Of a stretch of DNA of 37,408 nucleotides, positions 21,775 to 29,761 are shown in pieces. The translations under genes and the position numbers were made by a program. The notes below the pieces were generated by a model that saw nothing but the letters and a program-made list of their open reading frames with translations, was not told the DNA's origin and searched no databases. The stretch spans positions 1 to 37,408 of the forward strand of contig CAJQNW010000073.1 in NCBI GenBank assembly GCA_905479765.1. Direction: 5' to 3'. Origin of the DNA: an uncultured Tepidamorphus sp. GTDB lineage: Bacteria; Pseudomonadota; Alphaproteobacteria; Rhizobiales; Tepidamorphaceae. Within the stretch, counting starts at the first letter, position 1; every line of letters begins with the position of its first letter.

Positions 21775-23088
21775 TCAATCCGCGTAGATCGGAAAGCGTC
21801 GGCACAGATCCACAGCCCTGGCGCGGACCGCTGCTTCCACCGAGGCGTTGCCGTCCTCGGCATTGGCCTTGCGCAATCCATCCAGCACCTCGACGATCAT
21901 GGCACCGATTTCCTGGAATTCGGAAACGCCGAACCCGCGCGTGGTGCCGGCCGGGCTGCCCAGCCGGATGCCGGACGTGATCATCGGCTTTTCGGGATCG
22001 AAGGGGATGCCGTTCTTGTTGCAGGTGATGTGGGCGCGGCCGAGCGATTCCTCGGCTACCTTCCCGGTCAGGCTCTTGGGCCGCAGGTCGACCAGCATCA
22101 GGTGGGTGTCGGTGCCGCCCGAGACGATATCGAGGCCGGAGCCTTTCAGCGTGTCGGCGAGCGCCTTGGCGTTGTCGACGACCTGCTGGGCATAGGCCTT
22201 GAACTCGGGTCGAAGCGCCTCGCCGAACGCGACCGCCTTGGCGGCGATCACATGCATCAACGGGCCGCCCTGGAGCCCCGGGAACACGGCTGAATTGATC
22301 TTCTTGGCAATCGCCTCGTCGTTGGTCAGCACCATGCCGCCGCGCGGGCCGCGCAGCGTCTTGTGGGTGGTGGTGGTGACGACGTGGGCATGCGGGAACG
22401 GGCTGGGATGCACGCCGGCTGCGACAAGGCCGGCGAAATGCGCCATGTCGACCATCAGATGGGCGCCGACCGAATCGGCGATCTCGCGGAACCGCGCGAA
22501 ATCGATGATGCGCGGATAGGCCGACCCACCGGCGATGATGATCACCGGCTTGTGCTCGACAGCCAGCCGTTCGACCTCGTCCATGTCGATCTGATGGGTG
22601 TCGCGGTCGACGGTGTAGTGCACCGCGTTGAACCACTTGCCTGACTGATTGACCGGCGACCCGTGCGTGAGATGCCCGCCGGCTGCGAGGCTGAGCCCCA
22701 GGACCGTGTCGCCAGGCTTGGCCAGCGCCATGAACACGGCCTGATTGGCCTGCGATCCGGAATGCGGCTGCACGTTGGCGAAATCGCAGCCGAACAGTTT
22801 CCTGGCGCGGTCGATCGCCAGGTTCTCGGCGACGTCGACGAACTGGCAACCGCCGTAGTAGCGACGGCCGGGATAGCCTTCCGCGTACTTGTTGGTGAGA
22901 ACCGAACCCTGCGCCTCCAGGACCGCGCGGGACACGATATTTTCCGATGCGATCAGCTCGATTTCGTCGCGCTGGCGACCGAGTTCGTTGTGAATCGCCT
23001 CGGACAGTTCGGGATCGGATTCGCCAACGCCGGTTTCGAAGAAAGCGCGGTTGGCGGACGTGATATCGGACGGATTCGTCACCGACAT
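21775..23088 (-). CDS. glyA: Serine hydroxymethyltransferase
   Basis: [65 protein letters not shown]. Start trimmed to ATG 23088. Confidence 0.98.
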   Translation of the reverse strand: MSVTNPSDITSANRAFFETGVGESDPELSEAIHNELGRQRDEIELIASENIVSRAVLEAQGSVLTNKYAEGYPGRRYYGGCQFVDVAENLAIDRARKLFGCDFANVQPHSGSQANQAVFMALAKPGDTVLGLSLAAGGHLTHGSPVNQSGKWFNAVHYTVDRDTHQIDMDEVERLAVEHKPVIIIAGGSAYPRIIDFARFREIADSVGAHLMVDMAHFAGLVAAGVHPSPFPHAHVVTTTTHKTLRGPRGGMVLTNDEAIAKKINSAVFPGLQGGPLMHVIAAKAVAFGEALRPEFKAYAQQVVDNAKALADTLKGSGLDIVSGGTDTHLMLVDLRPKSLTGKVAEESLGRAHITCNKNGIPFDPEKPMITSGIRLGSPAGTTRGFGVSEFQEIGAMIVEVLDGLRKANAEDGNASVEAAVRARAVDLCRRFPIYAD

Positions 23089-23225
23089 GGCAGGTTTCCC
23101 GGTTCTCGAGGACAAAAAGACGCCGCCGGCCGCAGCAGATCCGGCCAGCGGGTTCGCTTGCGCAATAGCACAGCTTGCAGGACCGGCCAACCGAGGCTGC
23201 GACATGTTCCGGGTGTGGACGCGAA

Positions 23226-23516
23226 CTAGACGAGGCGCGACGTGCCGGTGTCATTCGGCGCCGGGCGATCGGCTTCGTTTTTCTCGTCTTGCGGGGCCAA
23301 TCGCCGCTGCAGCTTGCGCACCGCCAGGCGGCCGAGCTCGTCCCGAAGGACTTTCGCCGGGCCGAAGACCGTCACTTCGATTCCGCTGGCTGCATCGATG
23401 GCGACGGCGCGCATCTGCGCGCCGACCACCGTGTACTCGAGATAGATTTCGCCCCCTTCGGGAGCGTCCGAGCCACGTTGCCCCCGCTTACGGGAGCCCG
23501 CGTGGCGGCCGGCCAT
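23226..23516 (-). CDS. DUF6898-like small protein
   Basis: 96 aa; [53 protein letters not shown]; start overlaps the upstream ldt stop by ATGA. Confidence 0.75.
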   Translation of the reverse strand: MAGRHAGSRKRGQRGSDAPEGGEIYLEYTVVGAQMRAVAIDAASGIEVTVFGPAKVLRDELGRLAVRKLQRRLAPQDEKNEADRPAPNDTGTSRLV

Positions 23517-24844
23517 CAGATATCGGAGGCCAGCGGAGTCGTGACACCGTCCCGGCCATAGATATCGGGACGGAATTGCATGACGCCGTCATTGGTGGCC
23601 CAGGCCGTGATGTAGGCGAAATAGATCGGCGTCGACTTCTTGAGGCTGACATCGAGCCGCTCGCCGGACCGGACCGCCGCATCGATCTTTGTCCGCGACC
23701 AGTCGCCATTCGGTTCCAGAAGCCAGTCTACGAACTGCCGCACATTCTGGACACGCACGCAGCCGGAGCTATGGAAGCGCGCATTGGTGCCGAACAGGGT
23801 CTGCTGCGGCGTATCGTGCAGGTAGACCGCGTGCTCGTTGGGGAAATTGATGCGGATCGAGCCCAGCGAATTCTGATCGCCCGGATCCTGCTTGAGCATG
23901 TAGTCGACCGCTTCGTCGGTGTTCCAGTCCACCTGGGAGGGATCGAGTTCGTCGCCCTTGCCGTTGAGAATACGGATCTTGTAGCGCGTCAGATATTCGG
24001 GATCCTCGCGCATCTTCGGGATGATGTCCTTGCGGATGATGCTCTTCGGCACCGTCCAGTAAGGATTGAAGCTGATGTACTGGATTTTCTTGGCCAGGAT
24101 CGGCGATTCGCGGTCCTTGCGGCCGACGACGGCGGTGTGCCGGGACGCGACCGTGCCGCCTTCCACCGCCTCGACCTCGGCGGCGGGGATATTGACCATC
24201 ACATAGCGGTCGCCGAGATCGGCCGACATCGCATTGACCCGCACCAGATTGGTGCGCAGCTGGCTGATGCGGACCTCGACGGGAACGTTCATCTGGGCGA
24301 GCGTTTCGTCACGCACCATGCCGTCGGGCAGCAGGCCGTGGCGCGCCTGGAAGCGGCGCACGGCGGCCTCGACATAGGTATCGAAGGTATTGGACACGCC
24401 GGCGGACGCCGACAGATCGCCCGACGCGATCAGGCGCTCGCGCAACGATGCGACGTTGCGGTGCGCCAGCCCGACACGCAGGACCTGGCCGTCGGGAACA
24501 TTATTCCAGCCGCCCCGCGCAGCGATGGCCAGATACGTATCGATGGCCCGCTGGATATTATTGACGGTCTCGGCACTCAACGTCGGCTGACGGGAATCGA
24601 ATGTGAAGCTCAGCGTATCGGAGGACGGATCGAACCGGTCGCTCCACTCGGCGCTGCCGCTGTCGAAGGACGGGAGAGACGGGTCGCCCTGATCGCTTGC
24701 AGCAAGCTGCACGTTGCCGCCGCCCTGAGACGTCAGCTGCTTGAACCAGGAACCGTTCCCTTCGGCGGACGCGCCGACAGGCATTGCAAGAACCGTCCCG
24801 GCCACAGCCAGAACAACCGTATGTTTCAATAGTGTCATCGCCAT
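23516..24844 (-). CDS. L,D-transpeptidase (YkuD catalytic domain, peptidoglycan-binding region, signal peptide)
   Basis: NPYWTVPKSIIRKDIIPKM; HSSGCVRVQNVRQFVDWLL catalytic SxGC motif; RRFQARHGLLPDGMVRDETLAQMN PG-binding repeat. Start 24844 or 24838. Confidence 0.94.
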   Translation of the reverse strand: MAMTLLKHTVVLAVAGTVLAMPVGASAEGNGSWFKQLTSQGGGNVQLAASDQGDPSLPSFDSGSAEWSDRFDPSSDTLSFTFDSRQPTLSAETVNNIQRAIDTYLAIAARGGWNNVPDGQVLRVGLAHRNVASLRERLIASGDLSASAGVSNTFDTYVEAAVRRFQARHGLLPDGMVRDETLAQMNVPVEVRISQLRTNLVRVNAMSADLGDRYVMVNIPAAEVEAVEGGTVASRHTAVVGRKDRESPILAKKIQYISFNPYWTVPKSIIRKDIIPKMREDPEYLTRYKIRILNGKGDELDPSQVDWNTDEAVDYMLKQDPGDQNSLGSIRINFPNEHAVYLHDTPQQTLFGTNARFHSSGCVRVQNVRQFVDWLLEPNGDWSRTKIDAAVRSGERLDVSLKKSTPIYFAYITAWATNDGVMQFRPDIYGRDGVTTPLASDI

Positions 24845-25166
24845 CCGCACCCGCGCCTGAAATACAGTTCCGGGCCCCCGGCTCGCATCCAGTGACCGGC
24901 GCGATTCAATCGCACCGTGCGAACCCCATTTGTTCCCGGTCTCTAACACTTCGTGGGTTAACGAACAACAACCCATCTGGGCGTGAATATGGCGTTCGTA
25001 CAATGGTGGTCCAAGTGCAACAGGTGCGACCTGGAAGACGACAACAGGGATTTTTGCGTCGATCCCGTTGTAATGACTTGGAAATCCGGGCCGGCGGCGC
25101 AGTCAAAACCCGCCGGCAGCCTGTCGCGAAGACATCCGTTTCCGATTTCTCCAGACAAAAGCAAAA

Positions 25167-25187
25167 GCCCCGGGCGGTGCCCGGGGC
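25167..25187 (-). terminator. Rho-independent terminator downstream of the MarR/LdtR gene
   Basis: Minus strand GCCCCGGGC-ACC-GCCCGGGGC followed by TTTTGCTTTTG; 9-bp perfect stem. Confidence 0.85.
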
Positions 25188-25224
25188 CTGCAAAGTCAGA
25201 ACAGCCGTCCCTTTTAAAGGGAAA

Positions 25225-25740
25225 TCAGAGCCGGTAGAGAATCTGATCGGTCCAGAAGCGCTCGAGCTTCTGCAGAGACCGGTTAAGCCGGTCGAAATCG
25301 TCACAGCCGAGACCGCCGACCTTTTCGATCGACTTCAGATGACGCTCATAGAGGTTGGCGATGATGTGGTGAACCTCGTGGCCCTTCTCCGTCAGGCTGA
25401 TCCGCACCGAACGCCGGTCGACCGTGGACCGCTGGTGGTGGACGTAGCCGCCCTCGACCAGCTTCTTCAGGTTGTAGGAGACGTTGGAGCCGAGATAGTA
25501 ACCGCGCGTCCGCAGTTCACCCGCAGTCAACTCCGAATCTCCGATATTGAACAACAGGAGAGCCTGGACGCTATTCACGTCGGCGCGGCCCTCGCGGTCG
25601 AATTCATCCTTAATAACATCGAGAAGACGGCGATGAAGACGCTCAACCAAGGTTAACGCTTCGAGATACCGCGGCTTGATGTCTTCTTCTTCAGCAGAGT
25701 GTGTATCCGCCAAAGCCTGCTTCGCGACTGCTGCGCTCAT
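25225..25740 (-). CDS. ldtR: MarR-family regulator, LdtR-like
   Basis: winged-helix: VNSVQALLLFNIGDSELTAGELRTRGYYLGSNVSYNLKKLVEGGYVHHQRSTVDRRSVRISLTEKG; adjacent to an L,D-transpeptidase gene. Confidence 0.82.
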   Translation of the reverse strand: MSAAVAKQALADTHSAEEEDIKPRYLEALTLVERLHRRLLDVIKDEFDREGRADVNSVQALLLFNIGDSELTAGELRTRGYYLGSNVSYNLKKLVEGGYVHHQRSTVDRRSVRISLTEKGHEVHHIIANLYERHLKSIEKVGGLGCDDFDRLNRSLQKLERFWTDQILYRL

Positions 25741-25832
25741 CTGACTGCCTCACTGTTCGTCTGTGTGGTTTATTCCCCACTTGTCGAGCAGCCTAAACGG
25801 GCGAGCCTAAGATGGGCTTAAAAGGCAGGCTT

Positions 25833-25848
25833 AATTTTCTTGAAAATT
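25833..25848. promoter_or_regulatory. 16-bp AT-rich perfect palindrome upstream of ldtR (operator candidate)
   Basis: AATTTTC-TT-GAAAATT. Confidence 0.4.
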
Positions 25849-25864
25849 GAAGTTTCCGAATGAT

Positions 25865-26755
25865 TTACCCTTTACCTCTCAGGAACCTTACTATCCCAGA
25901 GAAATCAACACTTCCGCTGCCTTCGCCGGAAAACAGGCCGTAAATCTGTGCCGCTTCGGCACCGAGCGGCGTATTGGCGCCCGATGCGTTAGCGGCGTCC
26001 TGCGCCAGTTTCAGGTCCTTCAGCATCATGTCGGCGGTGAAGCCTGCCTGGTAATCACGGTTCGCCGGGGACGTCGGAACGGGGCCCGGAACGGGGCAAT
26101 AGGTGGTCAGCGACCAGCACTGGCCGGAGGCGGTCGAGGCGATGTCGAACAGCTTCTGGTGGTCGAGCCCGAGTTTCTCGGCCAGCACGAAGGCTTCCGA
26201 GACGCCGATCATCGAGATGCCGAGGATCATGTTGTTGCAGATCTTGGCGGCCTGGCCGTTACCGGCGCCGCCGGCGTGGACGATCGTCTTGCCCATTACG
26301 TCCAGACAGGGCTGGGCCGCCGCGAACGCTGCGTCCGGTCCGCCGACCATGAAGGTGAGCGTGCCCGCCGTCGCGCCGCCAACGCCGCCGGAGACCGGTG
26401 CGTCGACCATCGCCATGCCGGCTGCTTCAGCGGCGACCGCGACCTTGCGGGCCGTGGCGACGTCGATGGTGGAGGAATCGATGAACAGGGTGCCCGCCTT
26501 CGCTGCCGCGATCAGGCCGTCTTCACCGAGATAGACGCCTTCGACATGGCGGCCGGCCGGCAGCATGGTGACGACGACCTCGGCACCGGCGATCGCCTCG
26601 ACGGCGGAGCCGCAGGCCGTGCCGCCGGCTTCGGCGAGCTTGCCCTTGGCGTCCTCCGACAGGTCGAAGCCCTGAACCTGATGACCCGCCTTGACCAGAT
26701 TGGCGGCCATGGGACCGCCCATGTTGCCAAGACCGATGAATCCTATCGTCGCCAT
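25865..26755 (-). CDS. mmsB: 3-hydroxyisobutyrate dehydrogenase
   Basis: MATIGFIGLGNMGGPMAANLVKAGHQVQGFDL; MVDAPVSGGVGGATAGTLTFMVGG; GNGQAAKICNNMILGISM. Confidence 0.95.
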   Translation of the reverse strand: MATIGFIGLGNMGGPMAANLVKAGHQVQGFDLSEDAKGKLAEAGGTACGSAVEAIAGAEVVVTMLPAGRHVEGVYLGEDGLIAAAKAGTLFIDSSTIDVATARKVAVAAEAAGMAMVDAPVSGGVGGATAGTLTFMVGGPDAAFAAAQPCLDVMGKTIVHAGGAGNGQAAKICNNMILGISMIGVSEAFVLAEKLGLDHQKLFDIASTASGQCWSLTTYCPVPGPVPTSPANRDYQAGFTADMMLKDLKLAQDAANASGANTPLGAEAAQIYGLFSGEGSGSVDFSGIVRFLRGKG

Positions 26756-26786
26756 TGTCGTTCTCCCTAAAATGCGTTTCGCGCGC

Positions 26787-27206
26787 CTACTCTTCGGGCA
26801 GGCGCAGGATTTCTCCGGTGTTTTCCGGCGTTCCCGTCCACCAGGCGAGCGCGACGTAGACGACGATCGTCACCAGGTGGAACATCACGATCAGCCAGGC
26901 CGAGCCGAACAGATCGGTGAAGCCGATATGCATGACGAGTTCGGCCACCGCGGAAAACAGCCATGCCGCGACGCCCCAGGTCGCCCCGCACCACAGGCCG
27001 ACGGATGCGACGACCTGGAGAAGCGCGAAATAGACCGTCGCGATCTGCATATGGACCGGCATCGTCTCGAAGCCGGGGCCGAGCACGCCGATGATGCGCG
27101 CCCAGTGCATCAGCCCGTTGACGAAGTAAAACAGCGCCAGCGACCGCAGGTACCAGAGCAGGATCATCGGGGCGAGCGGCGCCGCCTTGGCGAACTGAAG
27201 TGCCAT
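26787..27206 (-). CDS. Small membrane protein, DUF6163-like (~4 TM)
   Basis: 139 aa, WYLRSLALFYFVNGLMHWARIIGVLGPG...WLIVMFHLVTIVVYVALAWWTG; start abuts the upstream stop (TAG-ATG). Confidence 0.75.
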   Translation of the reverse strand: MALQFAKAAPLAPMILLWYLRSLALFYFVNGLMHWARIIGVLGPGFETMPVHMQIATVYFALLQVVASVGLWCGATWGVAAWLFSAVAELVMHIGFTDLFGSAWLIVMFHLVTIVVYVALAWWTGTPENTGEILRLPEE

Positions 27207-28274
27207 CTAGAGTCGGTCCAATCCGCTCAAGTCGAGCTCGCCGTCACCCAGTGGCGCGAAGAAGGCATCGATATCGGTATCACTGACGCCCGACAGGCTG
27301 TCGGGCTTCCAGTTCGGCGCGTTGTCCTTGTCGACGATGACCGCGCGGACACCCTCGAAGAATTCGTGACCCTTCAGCACCCGATTGACGACGCGGAATT
27401 CGGTGCGCATGCAGTCCTCGAAATCAGCCGTCGCGCCCACCTGCATCTGACGGAGCGCGATCTTCAGGCTCGTCGGAGACTTCTTGCGGATGGTCGCCGC
27501 TGTCTTCGCGGCCCATTCGGCGTCGCCGCCGGTCTCCGAGTCGAGCCGGGACAGTATCTCCTCCACGGTCGATCCGGAAAAGCAGCGATCGACGACGTCG
27601 CGCAGCGCCGGGATGGTCGCGTCCGCAGGCGTTTCGGAAAATGATTCAAGGATCGCGGGCAAGTCTCTGGTTTCGCAGAGCTGTTCGGCGAGGTCCCCGA
27701 ACTTTTCGGACGGGACCGCATGGGTCGCGATGCCGCTCAGGGCCGCGTCGGCCTGGCCGAGCCGCGCGCCGGTGAGCGCCAGCCAAGTGCCGACCTTGCC
27801 GGGCAGGCGCGGCAGGAAATAGGTGCCGCCGACATCGGGGAACAGGCCGATACCGGTTTCAGGCATGGCGAACATCGTGCGGCCGCCGGCAACCCGGTGG
27901 CTGCCGTGTACGGAGACGCCGACGCCGCCGCCCATGACGATACCGTCGATCAGCGCCAAATAGGGCTTGGCGTAGCGCTTGATGTAGGTGTTGAGCCGGT
28001 ATTCCTCGGCGTAGAAGCCCAGCGCCAGCGGATCGCCCGCCCTGCCCCAGTCATAGAGCTGGCGGACGTCGCCGCCGGCGCAGAACGCCTTTTCGCCCGC
28101 CGCCTGCACGACCACATGGGCGACTTCCGGGTCCGCCGCCCATTCGATCAGCTGCGGGTGCAGCGCGCGCACCATGCCGAGCGTCAGCGCGTTCAGCGCC
28201 TTCGGCCGGTTGAGCGTGACGAAACCGGCACGGCCGCGTTTCTCGAACTGGATTTCGGGTTCGCCGGTCATCAA
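27207..28274 (-). CDS. 3-hydroxyisobutyryl-CoA hydrolase (enoyl-CoA hydratase/isomerase superfamily)
   Basis: LNRPKALNALTLGMVRALHPQL; AFCAGGDVRQLYDWG; YLALIDGIVMGGGVGVSVHGSHRVAGGRTMFAMPETGIGLFPDVGGTYFLPRLPG. Confidence 0.93.
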   Translation of the reverse strand: MMTGEPEIQFEKRGRAGFVTLNRPKALNALTLGMVRALHPQLIEWAADPEVAHVVVQAAGEKAFCAGGDVRQLYDWGRAGDPLALGFYAEEYRLNTYIKRYAKPYLALIDGIVMGGGVGVSVHGSHRVAGGRTMFAMPETGIGLFPDVGGTYFLPRLPGKVGTWLALTGARLGQADAALSGIATHAVPSEKFGDLAEQLCETRDLPAILESFSETPADATIPALRDVVDRCFSGSTVEEILSRLDSETGGDAEWAAKTAATIRKKSPTSLKIALRQMQVGATADFEDCMRTEFRVVNRVLKGHEFFEGVRAVIVDKDNAPNWKPDSLSGVSDTDIDAFFAPLGDGELDLSGLDRL

Positions 28275-28303
28275 AACAGCTCTGCTGGAGAAAACGTTTC
28301 GAT

Positions 28304-28408
28304 CGTCATCCCGGACGGCGCATCAGCGCCGATCCGGGATCGGGGAGCCATGGCGGGCGCGGTGGTTCTCCGATCCCGGCTCTCCGCTTCGCTGCGGCCG
28401 GGATGACG
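28304..28408 (+). repeat. ~105-bp multi-hairpin palindromic element, copy A
   Basis: Ends CGTCATCCCGG / CCGGGATGACG; internal GGGATCGGGGA...TCTCCGATCCC stem plus CGGCGC-ATCA-GCGCCG hairpin; aligns to the reverse complement of 29604..29706. Confidence 0.92.
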
Positions 28409-28434
28409 ATGGAGAGGTGTGAGAACAACTACGC

Positions 28435-29574
28435 TCATCGCCCGAAGATCTCCCGGGCCACGATCAGCCGCATGATCTCGTTGGTGCCTTCTAGGATCTG
28501 GTGGACGCGCAAGTCGCGGACGATCTTCTCGATCCCGTATTCCGACAGATAACCGTAGCCGCCGTGCAATTGCAGCGCGTCGTTGGCGACCTCGAAGCCG
28601 ATATCGGTGACGAACCGCTTGGCCATGGCGCAGAGTTTCGTCGCGTCAGGCGCCCTGGCATCCAGCGCCGAGGCCGCCCGCCACAGGAAGGTGCGCGATG
28701 CCTCCAGTTCGATCGCCATGTCGGCGACGCGAAACTGCAGCGCCTGAAACTGGCTGAGCTGCTTCCCGAAGGCTTCCCGCTCCTGCATGTAGGCAATGGT
28801 CTTGTCGAGGGCTGACTGCGCGCCGCCGAGCGAGCAGGCGGAAATGTTGAGCCGGCCGCCGTCGAGCCCGGCCATGGCGATCTTGAAGCCGTCGCCCTCC
28901 TCGCCGATCCGGTTTTCGACCGGCACCCGCGCGCCTTCGAAAATGACGGCGCGGGTCGGCTGGGTGTTCCAGCCCATCTTCATCTCGTTGGCGCCGAACG
29001 TCACGCCTGGCGTGTCGCCCGGGATCACCACGGTCGAGATGCCTTTCGGCCCGTCGCCGCCGGTACGGACCATCGCGACATAGACGTCGGTCTCGCCGCC
29101 GCCGGAGATGAACTGCTTCTGGCCGTCGAGCACATAATGATCGCCGTCGCGCACCGCCCGGGTGCGCAGCGCCGCCGCATCGGAGCCGGCACCCGGCTCG
29201 GTCAGGGCGTAGCTTGCCAGCAGTTCCATCGAGCACAGGCCGGGCAGCCATTTGTGCCGCTGCTCGTCGCTGCCGAACGTGTCGATCATCCACGCCGACA
29301 TGTTGTGGATCGAAATGTAGGAGGACGTCGAGGGACAGGCCGTCGCCAGCGCCTCGAAGATCAGCGCCGCGTCGAGCCTGGTCAGGCCCGAACCGCCGAC
29401 ATCCTCGCGCACATAGACGCCGCCCATGCCGAGCGCCGCGGCGGCGCGAAGCGTATCGACCGGGAAATGCTTCTGCTGATCCCACTCGACCGCGTGCGGC
29501 GCGATCTCGGCAGACGCGAAGTCGCGCGCCATGTCGCGGATCGCCGCCTGTTCCTCGCTTAAAGTGAAGTCCAT
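28435..29574 (-). CDS. Acyl-CoA dehydrogenase, likely isobutyryl-CoA dehydrogenase (by context)
   Basis: MDFTLSEEQAAIRDMARDFASAEIAPHAVEWDQ; YALTEPGAGSDAAALRTRA; LQLHGGYGYLSEYGIEKIVRDLRVHQILEGTNEIMRLIVAR. Confidence 0.93.
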   Translation of the reverse strand: MDFTLSEEQAAIRDMARDFASAEIAPHAVEWDQQKHFPVDTLRAAAALGMGGVYVREDVGGSGLTRLDAALIFEALATACPSTSSYISIHNMSAWMIDTFGSDEQRHKWLPGLCSMELLASYALTEPGAGSDAAALRTRAVRDGDHYVLDGQKQFISGGGETDVYVAMVRTGGDGPKGISTVVIPGDTPGVTFGANEMKMGWNTQPTRAVIFEGARVPVENRIGEEGDGFKIAMAGLDGGRLNISACSLGGAQSALDKTIAYMQEREAFGKQLSQFQALQFRVADMAIELEASRTFLWRAASALDARAPDATKLCAMAKRFVTDIGFEVANDALQLHGGYGYLSEYGIEKIVRDLRVHQILEGTNEIMRLIVAREIFGR

Positions 29575-29603
29575 GACCCACCCCGTTCCGTAAACCTTGC
29601 CTT

Positions 29604-29706
29604 CGTCATCCCGGCCAAGCGAAGCGCGAGCCGGGATCGGAGAGCCACCGCACCCTCCGGTGCTCCCCGATCCCGGATAACCGCCGACGCGGTTTCCGGG
29701 ATGACG
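29604..29706 (-). repeat. ~103-bp multi-hairpin palindromic element, copy B (inverted relative to A)
   Basis: Reverse complement CGTCATCCCGGAAACCGCGTCGGCGGTTATCCGGGATCGGGGAGCACCGGAGGGTGCGGTGGCTCTCCGATCCCGGCTCGCGCTTCGCTTGGCCGGGATGACG. Confidence 0.92.
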
Positions 29707-29761
29707 ACGGAGAGGGAGGACCGGGGGCAGCGTGCCCGACCATTGCGGCCGGGCGTATTCC

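Noticed and set aside
21761-23254. 497-aa minus-strand ORF in a second frame of glyA
   Set aside because: The other minus frame encodes clear SHMT; this frame is Arg-rich and motif-free.
23051-24832. 593-aa plus-strand ORF across ldt and DUF6898
   Set aside because: Shadow ORF opposite well-supported minus-strand genes; low-complexity composition and no recognizable motifs.
24983-25237. 84-aa plus-strand ORF MNMAFVQWWSKCNRCDLEDD...
   Set aside because: Runs through the ldtR terminator hairpin and into the ldtR 3' end on the opposite strand; no SD and no recognised domain.
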